The position numbers and the translations under genes were made by a program. Below the pieces are notes generated by a model. That model made no database searches, was not told where the DNA came from, and saw only the letters and a list, made by a program, of their open reading frames with translations. Shown here one piece after another: positions 16,564-25,000 of a DNA stretch of 43,154 nucleotides (its first letter is position 1; the number at the start of each line of letters is the position of its first letter). The DNA comes from an uncultured Saprospiraceae bacterium (GTDB lineage Bacteria; Bacteroidota; Bacteroidia; Chitinophagales; Saprospiraceae), in assembly GCA_938041445.1 (NCBI GenBank), contig CALISO010000013.1:65092-108245 (forward strand), given 5' to 3'.

Positions 16564-17238
16564 TTATTTGTCAATTAAAGAGATGCCGTTGAGATCGTGT
16601 GTAAGGATGTCAGACATATAATCAAAGTATGGTCGTATGGCCTTCAACACTTTTACGGTCTCTTTTACAAAGTTAGGACTGAGTACTTCTGCATCAGTGT
16701 AACTACGGAATGTATAGAAATTCTTATATCTCAGCAGGTCTATATCCGGGTGATCTTTGTCAAATCCCTTTGGAGAAGTTTTGAGTTTATCTCCTTGTAG
16801 CTCCCCGAATGTATCCCTAAACTTCTTGCTCTTAAGTATCTTTCTGAGTGGAGTGGAGTCAGCCGCTATCTGCTGTCTAATGTGCTTGAGGTCAGATGCC
16901 TCTGGACTATAGAATCCACCTCCCACAAATGATGCTCCAGGTGCAAGACGGATGAAATATCCACCTCGTCTATAAGCAGTAGCTCTAGTCAATGATAGAG
17001 CAAAATGCGACTTATACGGTGTCTTATCCTTAGAGAATCGAACGTCTCGGTAAATGCGATACAACTTTGCTTTTTCAACTTCATCGGTCTTGTTGAGCTC
17101 TGTCTTAACAACATCGATATAGGACTCTATATCTGCCTTAGCATCGAGGTAAAGCGATTTGTTCTGAGTGAACCACTCCTTATTATTATTCTTCTGAATT
17201 TTCTTGAGAAAGTCGAATGAGGATTTTTGGATTGCCAT
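16564..17238 (-). CDS. DUF2461 domain protein (TIGR02453-type)
   Basis: The pattern FDFLKKIQKNNNKEWFTQNK, IYRDVRFSKDKTPYKSHFAL, RRGGYFIRLAPGASFVGGGF and FYTFRSYTDAEVLSPNF is that of the DUF2461 family; no function is known. The frame stays open up to an ATG at 17301. I prefer the ATG at 17238 (AIQKSSFDFL) because the domain begins right there and because a -7 element at 17271-17278 lies between the two. The result is a 224-residue protein, the family's usual length. It is the first gene of the operon leading to mtaB and galE. Confidence 0.85.
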   Translation of the reverse strand: MAIQKSSFDFLKKIQKNNNKEWFTQNKSLYLDAKADIESYIDVVKTELNKTDEVEKAKLYRIYRDVRFSKDKTPYKSHFALSLTRATAYRRGGYFIRLAPGASFVGGGFYSPEASDLKHIRQQIAADSTPLRKILKSKKFRDTFGELQGDKLKTSPKGFDKDHPDIDLLRYKNFYTFRSYTDAEVLSPNFVKETVKVLKAIRPYFDYMSDILTHDLNGISLIDK

Positions 17239-17270
17239 TGGTTGTTGGGTTAAATTGCTTGTGTCGAGCA

Positions 17271-17278
17271 CAAAAATA
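17271..17278 (-). promoter_or_regulatory. -7 element for the seven-gene minus-strand operon
   Basis: On the minus strand this reads TATTTTTG, an exact TAnnTTTG match, 32 nt before the ATG at 17238. No TTG is present at 19 nt. Its position argues against a start at 17301. Confidence 0.4.
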
Positions 17279-17331
17279 CGATATCTATGGTATCGAGGCA
17301 TAAAATGCGGTAGGACAAACTCAGTTGAACA

Positions 17332-17370
17332 GTTAAGGGGTTTTCAATGCCATATTGAAAACCCCTTAAC
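17332..17370 (-). terminator. Perfect 17-bp hairpin downstream of the leucine-rich T9SS gene
   Basis: GTTAAGGGGTTTTCAAT at 17332-17348 pairs perfectly with ATTGAAAACCCCTTAAC at 17354-17370 around a 5-base loop. It lies 33 bases beyond the end of the minus-strand gene at 17404. Neither side has a run of T, so termination may depend on the stem alone, or the hairpin may protect the 3' end from nucleases. Confidence 0.6.
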
Positions 17371-17403
17371 ATTTATGCTTAACCTATGAATTGTTAGGTA
17401 TTA

Positions 17404-18522
17404 CTACAGTTTAATGAATTTTGTAACACTAGATTGATTAGTATTTCTATCGGTAAATCTCAAAAGATAAATCCCAGAATTCAACTCTGCTACATTAATC
17501 ATATTCGAGTCGAACAGAATTCCTTCTTTCACCATCTGACCACTAACATTGTAAATAATATAGCTGCCAATCCAATAACCATTCCCTAATCTGATATTGA
17601 GCTCGTCCCCAACAGGATTGGGAAAAACTGTAACCAAATACTGTTGATCAGTCATATCATCTAGTGAAGAAATACATCCCTCCCTGACTTCATTGATGTT
17701 TGCACATCCAGAGGCGTTACTATGAATGATACTAAATACCGCAGGGTCATTAATGGCCTCACATATGAACTCTGATGAGCAAGCTTCTAAACGTACACAA
17801 CGCTGCAAAGTCAAGTATCTCAACCCTTGAATATTTTCTAAATCTGTGATATCAGTTATCGTACTATCGAGTGCTATATGAAAAGATCTAATATTCAAAC
17901 CTGACAAACCACTATATGAAGAGATTCCATTTTCTTGACTTATGAAGGATTCTATATTTTGAATTTTCAAAGTTTCTATGCTAAGACTAGGGTTGTTAAC
18001 TAACTCTAACATTTCGATGCTTTCTACTACTAAACCATCGATCGATTCTAAGTTTTCATTACTTGTTATAACAATAAGCCTCATTGAATCGACAGTAACA
18101 TTATCTACGCGTTTCAAAGATTGATTATTAGCAATCCACAAACCGTGACCAATATCTAAACTCCCTAGATTTGTAATCTCCCCTAAATTGGGGTTATCGG
18201 AGATTTCAAGTAACCTACAGTTCTGTAAAAATTGTAAGCCATGTAACGACTCAACAGATGTAGAGTCAATCAGTAACCGATCTACACTAGTGACTGTATA
18301 TAAAGAATCTAACCTATAGATATCAGGACCAATAATCTCCAACACTTCGACCGCTCCACAATCCGGGTAGACACTTGTAAAACTATCCACCTCAACTTGA
18401 TTTCTTAGTTTAACAGCACTGCAATCTTGAGAATATAACCAACCTCCTAATAGAGATAATAGTATCAATAATCCAAATTTGAGAAGACTATTTAACAATT
18501 TGTAAAATATTATCTTGCCCAT
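17404..18522 (-). CDS. T9SS-secreted protein with receptor-L-like leucine-rich repeats
   Basis: A signal/hydrophobic segment covers about residues 12-31 (cleavage near YSQ). Residues about 60-245 are irregular leucine-rich turns of the receptor-L-domain kind (LLEISDNPNLGEI, LWIANNQSLKRV, LELVNNPSLSI). A Cys-containing cap at 248-283 (LEACSSEFICEAIND, ASGCANINEVREGC) is common in these Bacteroidota proteins. Residues 298-372 form a T9SS type A sorting domain: VFPNPVGDELNI, SGIYLLRFTD, VTKFIKL. It is therefore exported and probably attached to the cell surface. The start overlaps the 3' end of the upstream gene by 35 bases, so the two are probably co-translated. The ligand is unknown. Confidence 0.87.
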   Translation of the reverse strand: MGKIIFYKLLNSLLKFGLLILLSLLGGWLYSQDCSAVKLRNQVEVDSFTSVYPDCGAVEVLEIIGPDIYRLDSLYTVTSVDRLLIDSTSVESLHGLQFLQNCRLLEISDNPNLGEITNLGSLDIGHGLWIANNQSLKRVDNVTVDSMRLIVITSNENLESIDGLVVESIEMLELVNNPSLSIETLKIQNIESFISQENGISSYSGLSGLNIRSFHIALDSTITDITDLENIQGLRYLTLQRCVRLEACSSEFICEAINDPAVFSIIHSNASGCANINEVREGCISSLDDMTDQQYLVTVFPNPVGDELNIRLGNGYWIGSYIIYNVSGQMVKEGILFDSNMINVAELNSGIYLLRFTDRNTNQSSVTKFIKL

Positions 18523-19696
18523 TAGATCTGAGATTTATAATGTATAGTCCTGATTTATTATCTAGACATTGGAGGCTATGTCGACTAGCTCCACTTTTTA
18601 TCTCCATTCTATCAGAGCTGATAAGACTACCATTAGCTGTAAAAACAAGTAAGTGTACGTTTGATGCAGGCCCACTGTTATTAACTAAAAGTTCATTAGT
18701 GTTATTTATATAGCTTAGGTTGATATTATCTAACTCATCCACCTTTGAAACATCAGGTGTTTCACTTGTGAGATAAAACATCTCAACAGCAATATTTTGA
18801 TTATGAAGAATTGTCATTGACTTATTGAGGAGATCCGCTTCAAATACTTGCCCAACTAATTGTGTGCTTTCGTCCTCATTAAATGATTTATATGCAATTT
18901 GATTATTTGCATACAAGGTTTTTAATTCACTAGGAACATCACTTACTCCAGAGAGTTTGAGATGAAAGATTATTTCACTTTGACGAAGATCAATCAGAGG
19001 ATTCTGTTCGTATTGAAATAATGTCCAATTATCGTTATAATTCCTAGTATATACTTCAGAATCACTTTGAAAACCTCCAATACTGCAACTAGTTAAAGAT
19101 TGGTTGGCATCACCTACATGAAACAAAGCAAAATCTACAGAATCTTCGGTAGCATCAAAAATAATTTCACAACTATCGTAACAGTGCAAAAAATTAACAT
19201 TTGTCTCCCCCTGAGCACCAGTGGAAGCTTGAATAGCATCTTGAACACATTGCTGACTTACAACTCTACACCAATTCATATCTGATGGGGCGACTCCGTT
19301 TGCTATTAAATTATTTAAGAATGCCATATCGGCTGCTGTAACATCACCATCACCATTGGCATCTGCCCAAATCGGCCAAATCCCATAGTATCCTTCAAAA
19401 GCAAGGAGATGCCTTGAAATAAGTAATACATCATTTGGAGTTATTCCCAGAGCCACAGCTATATCCCCTTCTGAAGGTGTAGGACAACTGGTAGTCGGGC
19501 AAATTTGGATAGGAAAATCATCAACGTTGCAACAAAATTGGCCACTTATGTCAGTTAGTCCTTCACAAAGTTCACCACCGGGAGCATTAATTGAGATTTG
19601 GACCCCTTCAATACCATCACAATTACCTGTGGGATCATCAACATTAACACAGAATTCATTCTGACTTATCAAATTTGTGCTAAAAATAATTAACAA
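18488..19696 (-). CDS. T9SS-secreted dockerin-like protein; start region apparently frameshifted
   Basis: The main frame runs from 19696 to 18488 but has no ATG at its 5' end, only TTG at 19694-19696. An ATG at 19728-19730, in a different frame, starts MKKNYLPTYL and reaches a stop after 16 codons. Removing four bases of the repeat at 19697-19720 would join it to LLIIFSTNLISQ and give a good signal peptide. The mature part has Cys-rich segments, then a dockerin-like domain at about 88-136 (DVLLISRHLLAF, ADANGDGDVTAADMAFLNNL; calcium loop Asp112-Asp118), common in Saprospiraceae cargo. The C-terminal sorting domain ends SGLYIINLRS and carries Cys377 at the position conserved in the giant proteins. 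It overlaps the next gene by 35 bases. It is either phase-variable, started from TTG, or affected by a base error. Confidence 0.78.
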   Translation of the reverse strand: MLIIFSTNLISQNEFCVNVDDPTGNCDGIEGVQISINAPGGELCEGLTDISGQFCCNVDDFPIQICPTTSCPTPSEGDIAVALGITPNDVLLISRHLLAFEGYYGIWPIWADANGDGDVTAADMAFLNNLIANGVAPSDMNWCRVVSQQCVQDAIQASTGAQGETNVNFLHCYDSCEIIFDATEDSVDFALFHVGDANQSLTSCSIGGFQSDSEVYTRNYNDNWTLFQYEQNPLIDLRQSEIIFHLKLSGVSDVPSELKTLYANNQIAYKSFNEDESTQLVGQVFEADLLNKSMTILHNQNIAVEMFYLTSETPDVSKVDELDNINLSYINNTNELLVNNSGPASNVHLLVFTANGSLISSDRMEIKSGASRHSLQCLDNKSGLYIINLRSNGQDNILQIVK

Positions 19697-19720
19697 TAAG
19701 TAGGTAAGTAGGTAAGTAAT
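19697..19720. repeat. Tetranucleotide repeat in a signal-peptide region
   Basis: Plus strand: TAAG TAGG TAAG TAGG TAAG TAAT, six degenerate TARG-type units, also readable as an 8-base unit repeated. It lies between the ATG at 19730 and the main frame of the dockerin-like gene. Those two are out of frame by one base; loss of one 4-base unit or gain of 8 bases restores the frame. Confidence 0.75.
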
Positions 19721-19795
19721 TCTTTTTCATGACTTAAGATTATTATTTATTAAAGAATGATTCCTAAGATAAAGAAAAGAATTCAAAAAGCATAA

Positions 19796-19840
19796 CCATA
19801 AAAAGAATAAGGGCCACCTAATGCGTTGTTAGATGACCCT
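19796..19840 (-). terminator. Terminator of the SH3-domain gene
   Basis: On the minus strand AGGGTCATCTAA pairs with TTAGGTGGCCCT (12 bp, two G-U pairs) around a 7-base loop, followed by TATTCTTTTTATGG. The stem is 19810-19840, about 40 bases past the stop at 19882. Confidence 0.72.
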
Positions 19841-19881
19841 ATATTTCGGAAAACACTTATAGACTTTTAATAATGGATGGG

Positions 19882-20592
19882 TTAGCATTCAAAGAAGCTT
19901 GACATTTCGAGTCGAACTCTGCCATCATTCACTTGTACGATGGTGATCAGTTCTGCTCCTGTATTTACCTTAATCTTATCTATGTCTCCTTTGCGGTTCT
20001 TGACAAATGTCGTATTGCCAAAGAATGCATCTCTATCCTCTACATCATTTAACATTGCAGACAAGACGTGGTAAATTTCGAATATTTGAGTATCTGGTAT
20101 CTGACTATAAATAAAGCTGTCATACTCCGTATCCACTTTCTTTAAAATGGCTCCTCCCTCATAATACTCCTCCACTTCTCCTATTGTAGACCCAATAACG
20201 TTGTAATTCGTTGCCTCGACAGTAAAATTATTTTGCAAATAATTTCTAAATGACTGACTTACAGATAGATAAGTTGAATATTCATTTGCATTTAATGGTG
20301 CAGGAAGTCTACTCAGATATCCACTAAAGACATATCCAGTGGTACCATTATGCTCTACTTTGACCCAATTACCTGGTACATAGTCGATTGTTTGGGCATA
20401 TCCAAGTGAGTCAATATCCTCAAGTATCTCCACTCTATCTCCTAGTTGCAGAGTCTTCAGTACAGTACCGTTTCCAGGTGTTGCTCTGAGGTTGAGTCCT
20501 GCAGTGGCAGTGACGTTATAATACTCTATTGGTGAAAATCCAAATGCTGTCATTGAGATAAGCATACATGTAATAATTGCAATCTGTTTCAT
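19882..20592 (-). CDS. Secreted SH3-domain protein
   Basis: Signal peptide at about 1-18 (IAIITCMLISMTAFG). Residues about 24-96 form a bacterial SH3b domain: LNLRATPGNGTVLKTLQLGD, RVEILED, GNWVKVEHNGTTGYVFSGYL. Such domains often bind cell-wall peptide stems or other ligands. Residues 100-236 are not recognised; they hold a beta-rich section (YYEGGAILKKVDTEYDSFIY) and a C-terminal RVRLEMSS strand. A Bacteroidota promoter lies 25 nt upstream and a terminator follows, so it is a single-gene unit. Its function beyond envelope ligand binding is unknown. Confidence 0.82.
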   Translation of the reverse strand: MKQIAIITCMLISMTAFGFSPIEYYNVTATAGLNLRATPGNGTVLKTLQLGDRVEILEDIDSLGYAQTIDYVPGNWVKVEHNGTTGYVFSGYLSRLPAPLNANEYSTYLSVSQSFRNYLQNNFTVEATNYNVIGSTIGEVEEYYEGGAILKKVDTEYDSFIYSQIPDTQIFEIYHVLSAMLNDVEDRDAFFGNTTFVKNRKGDIDKIKVNTGAELITIVQVNDGRVRLEMSSFFEC

Positions 20593-20616
20593 AATCTGAA
20601 AAATTTAATTGAGTGA

Positions 20617-20646
20617 AAAATATAGGTCGTTACCCATTGATTACAA
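20617..20646 (-). promoter_or_regulatory. Promoter of the SH3-domain gene
   Basis: On the minus strand: TTG (20644-20646), exactly 19 nt, then TATATTTT (20617-20624), one mismatch to TAnnTTTG. It lies 24 nt before the ATG at 20592. The remainder of the 252-base gap to 20845 shows no gene or clear repeat. Confidence 0.5.
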
Positions 20647-20844
20647 TTCAAAGTTCTACTATGAAAGTCCTGAATGCTTGGCCGATGAGAATATGAAGTA
20701 TACGGATGAGAAAGTGTAGTACTTGGATGTGAAGTGTGATATCATAGCCGCAGAATGAGCATGACATTGTACAAAGAAGCTAAAAACTAACAAACAATAA
20801 CAAATCCTTAGCAAACTATACTAATCCACAAGCGTTATCGTATT

Positions 20845-21327
20845 ATGAAAATGAGTAAATACCTTATACTAGGGTTGTTGATAAGTACTGTATCAAGTAT
20901 TGGCTTAAGCCAATCGATAGAAACTGTAACCTATGATGATCTAGAGGCACGCTGGAACAGTAATAGTGACACCACTTATGTGATCAATTATTGGGCTACT
21001 TGGTGTGGACCATGCGTAGAAGAATTACCAGAATTCATCGAAGTGCATAATGAGATGAAGGATGGACCTTTCAAGATGATCCTAGTCTCTCTAGACTTTC
21101 CTAGATCATTAGAATCACGTGTGATTCCATTTATCGAGGAAAAAGGTATAACTCCAGAAGTAGTACTCTTAGTTGATGATCCGAATGTCTGGATCAATAG
21201 GGTGAGCAAAGAATGGGATGGCAATATCCCTGTAACCCAATTTATCAAAGGTGACAATTACAACCTTGAAGTTGGCCAACTTGGTCATAAAGAACTCTTA
21301 GAAAAGATCGAATTAATAAATAACTAA
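20845..21327 (+). CDS. TlpA-like thioredoxin-fold protein, exported
   Basis: A signal peptide covers about residues 1-23 (YLILGLLISTVSSIGLSQ). The thioredoxin fold has the redox motif WCGPC, Cys54 and Cys57, in INYWATWCGPCVEELPEF. The cis-Pro is in GNIPVTQFI. Members act as periplasmic thiol-disulfide reductases or reduce cytochrome c and exported proteins. At 160 residues it is a minimal single-domain form. The next gene, also a thioredoxin-fold protein, begins 8 nt later, so the two form an operon that may supply reducing power to, or repair, the many Cys-rich secreted proteins nearby (inference). Confidence 0.9.
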   Translation: MKMSKYLILGLLISTVSSIGLSQSIETVTYDDLEARWNSNSDTTYVINYWATWCGPCVEELPEFIEVHNEMKDGPFKMILVSLDFPRSLESRVIPFIEEKGITPEVVLLVDDPNVWINRVSKEWDGNIPVTQFIKGDNYNLEVGQLGHKELLEKIELINN

Positions 21328-21335
21328 ATAAACAA

Positions 21336-21947
21336 ATGACATTCATGAAAACGTATGTATTAACTTTTGTAGCTATCATAGGTATGGCTATCGCAATGCA
21401 AGCACAAGGATTATCAGTAGGTGATACTGCTCCAGATTTCAAACTTAAGAACATCGACGGAGAAATGGTCTCTCTGAGTGACTATGACGATAAAGAAGGT
21501 GCTATTATCATATTTACTTGTAATCATTGCCCATTCTCTATCGCATATGAAGATAGACTCAACGATCTAGAAGCGACATATGCTGCAAAGGGATATCCTA
21601 TCATTGCAATCAATCCTAACGATCCTGAACTATATCCGGAAGATTCATTCGATGAGATGAAGGTCAGAGCTGAGGAGAAAGGATTCAAGTTTCCATATTT
21701 GATGGACGAGAAGCAAGATATCTATCCGCAATATGGAGCTACTAAGACTCCACACATCTACTTACTTAGCAATGATGGTGGTGACTTCACAGTAGAGTAT
21801 ATCGGTGCCATCGATGATAGTGCAAGAGATGCATCCAGTGTCGAGAAGACATATCTAGCTGATGCTATCGACTCACTTATTGCAGGAGAAGATATCGCAG
21901 TCACAGAAACTAAAGCTGTTGGATGTAGCATCAAAGTAAAGAAGTAA
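21336..21947 (+). CDS. Exported thioredoxin/AhpC-TSA-like redoxin
   Basis: A signal peptide lies near residues 4-24 (YVLTFVAIIGMAIAMQAQ). Start ATG 21336 and the one at 21345 are both possible; the latter gives the more usual signal sequence. The redoxin core has VGDTAPDFKLKNIDG, then CNHCPF with Cys62 and Cys65 (CxxC in place of the peroxiredoxin TxxC), and ATKTPHIYLLS with the cis-Pro. The FTCNHCPFSIAYEDRL type is common in Bacteroidota as an uncharacterised thioredoxin family protein. A further Cys (VGCSIKVKK) lies near the C-terminus. It is cotranscribed with the TlpA-like gene and followed by a terminator. Confidence 0.9.
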   Translation: MTFMKTYVLTFVAIIGMAIAMQAQGLSVGDTAPDFKLKNIDGEMVSLSDYDDKEGAIIIFTCNHCPFSIAYEDRLNDLEATYAAKGYPIIAINPNDPELYPEDSFDEMKVRAEEKGFKFPYLMDEKQDIYPQYGATKTPHIYLLSNDGGDFTVEYIGAIDDSARDASSVEKTYLADAIDSLIAGEDIAVTETKAVGCSIKVKK

Positions 21948-21979
21948 TATAGGCTTCCAAACCACGAATTTAAATACAA

Positions 21980-22025
21980 GAAGAGGTGACATTACTTAGG
22001 TAGTGTTACCTCTTTTGGTTTTTAT
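21980..22025 (+). terminator. Terminator between the redoxin gene and the convergent G8-protein gene
   Basis: Stem AAGAGGTGACATTA with TAGTGTTACCTCTT (14 bp including two G-U pairs), loop CTTAGG, followed by TTGGTTTTTATT. It ends 8 bases before the 3' end of the minus-strand gene at 22034 and may serve both. Confidence 0.75.
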
Positions 22026-22033
22026 TGAGGACA

Positions 22034-25000
22034 TTACTTAGAAGTGACAACTACCCTTTCAACAATAAAGTCACCAGACTGTACATCTATCACTTTCAAC
22101 AAGTACATACCTACGGGTAATTGAGAACAATCAATTATCGATACTCCTCCGTTTGCCTGGAAGATGAGTTGACCGTTAGTATTGAATAATTGGATTTCTA
22201 AAATACTGCTGATATCAGAAGTCACTTGAAGGATGTCTTGGACGGGATTTGGAAAAATATTTATCTCACCATTGTCCAATTGGTGAGTACTGGAGAGTAG
22301 ATCTACTCCGTCGCAATTTTCATCTATTGCGTTGTTGACTATTTCTTCTGCAGCTGGATTGATGTCGGGATTGGAATCGTCGCAGTCGGCGCTATTTTCT
22401 ACATAACCATCAGCAGCGGATTCACACAGCTCTAGAAAAACATCGGGATTACCAAATCCGTCTTGATCGAAGTCTTGGAAGAGAGTGTAGACCGTAAGAC
22501 CTTCATCTATCATTCCGTTACAGTTATTATCAATGTTGTCACAGATTTCTACTGCGAGAGGATTGATGAAAGGGTCATTGTCGTCACAGTCCTCATCACT
22601 GTGAAAGCCATCTTGATCGTTATCGATGACTTCTATCAAGCCATCACAGTTTTCATCTATTGCATTATTGATTATTTCTGCTGAAGCCGGATTGATATTA
22701 GGATTGGTGTCATCGCAGTCATCTGGGTTGAGTACGGTATTTGATGGTTGTAGGCAAGCTGTGATTGGCATTGTTGCATCACCATATCCATCACCATCTA
22801 AGTCTTGATAGTATGTCACTTGCGTAAATCCTTCATCAATATTTCCATCACAGTTATTATCAATAAGGTCACATATCTCTATTGCGTCAATATTGACATT
22901 AGGGTTTAGATCATCACAATCATTTTCACCAAAATAACCATCACCATCAATATCCATTCCTTCAAAAATGCCATCACAGTTTTCATCTATTGCATTATCT
23001 GGAATTTCGGCTTGACCTGGATTGATGTCAGGGTTATTATCGTCGCAGTCTTCATCTGAGTTGTACCCATCCATATCTGCATCAATGACCTCTATGATAC
23101 CATCACAGTTTTCATCCACTTGGTTATTAGGAATCTCAACACTTGCTGGTGAGATATCGGGATCCAAGTCATCGCAGTCTTCATCAGAATTGAATCCATC
23201 TTGATCAATATCAATGATGCTTATGATACCATCACAGTTTTCGTCGATGTCATTATTCGGTATCTCTTCTTGACCTGGGTTAACCATAGGGTTATCATCC
23301 TCACAATCTTCGTCTGAGTTGTAACCATCTTGGTCATTATCAATGATAGACACCACCCCATCACAATCTTCATCGATGTCATTGTTAGGAATCTCAATTG
23401 CATCAGGATTAATGGATGGGTCAGCATCATTACAGTCTTCAGTGGAATTAAATCCATCTCCATCCATATCAACAAAGTCGCTCTCTATGATACCATCACA
23501 GTTTTCGTCAATGTCATTATTCGGTATTTCTTCAGTTCCTGGATTCACTGTTGGATCTAAATCATCACAGTCTACGTCAGATGTATAGCCATCCAAATCC
23601 ATATCAGTTCCAAGTATAACCCCGTCACAATTTTCATCTATTGAATTATTTGGGATTTCTGTTTGGCCAGGGTTTATATCTGGATTAGTATCATCGCAGT
23701 CGACATCAGAAGAGAAGCCATCTCCATCTTGATCAATCTGTTGAGCGATGCCATCGCAGTCTTCATCTACATCATTGTTAGGCACTTCAAGGCTTCCAGG
23801 ATTAATAAAATCATTATTGTCATCACAATCTAAGCTAGCTTCAAATCCATCAAGGTCATCATCAGTATAAGTCCCGACTGTTGCACAGTTAGGTGGTGTT
23901 GTACAGCAATATCCTCTGATCCAATCAATATCAAATCTTGTGATTTGATTACTTGGGTCTATCCGTAGTCTAGAGATGGAATGATTGTTCCATTGACTTT
24001 CACTATAGACTTCAAATGTGATTGTTTGGTAGTTACCATTGCCAGTATAGTCTGCCTCAATCCTCCTTGCGCCACTAAAACTCCCTTCTTCATTTTGCCA
24101 AAACAACTCAGCCACACCATTTTGACTAGCTTTGATCCGAAGCTGGATAGCTCTAACTTCATCTCCTTCAAAATCAAAAACTGGACTAAGAATATGGCCA
24201 TCATTATTCGATGTAAATCCAACAAGGTCACCTGCTTGTATTGAAAGATTATTGACTGTAGCAGATGGCGACCACCCTTCTGAATCTTGATGATCAAACT
24301 CAAATCCAAAATCACAAATATCAAATGGATTTCTTCCTAGAATGACTTCTTGTTCATAGGTCTTACTATCTCCATCAAGATCATCTGTCAAACTAATATG
24401 AGTAACACAACTTCCTCTTATCCAATCAATCTCAAATGCCGTCTCACTTGTCACAGGGTCAACTCTCAGTCCATAGATAGTCGCATTGACCCAGTTTGGA
24501 TCGTTACTCAAATCGAAAATAACAGTTTGCCAATCACCTCCGCCAGTGTACTCTGTTTCAGCTCGTCGCTGTGAACTGAATTGGCCATTGGCATCTTTCC
24601 AGAATAGCTCTGCATTACCATTAGCATTTGCTCTGAGCCTAAGTTTGATTGCTTTGATCTCTGATCCATCGATCTCTAAATCAGGACTATTGATACTTGG
24701 GTCAAATGTACTTGCGGATGCCTTGAAGACACCATCTACGATACTAATGTTATCTAGATTAGTAAATCCACCCCAGTTCTCAGCATAGTCATCTGAGTTC
24801 CATTCAGTACTCATATCACAAGCCGAATTGGGATCTCGGCCCAATGCTATTTCTTCATTGTAGGACTTCCCATCTCCATCATCATCAGCAGAAGTATTGA
24901 CAATATCGCCACAAGCACCTCTTACCCAATCGATCTCAACGTTCCCTAATTGGTTGATCGGATCTATACGGCAATAAAAGATAGTATGACCTATCCAATT

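Noticed and set aside
17239-17301. Upstream start for the DUF2461 protein at 17301
   Set aside because: The added residues are not part of the domain and a -7 promoter element lies downstream of that ATG.
22298-23866. Regular repeats with about 130-base period that might suggest a CRISPR or VNTR array
   Set aside because: They are in frame, diverged at synonymous positions and encode MopE-like units; there are no short identical repeats with unique spacers.
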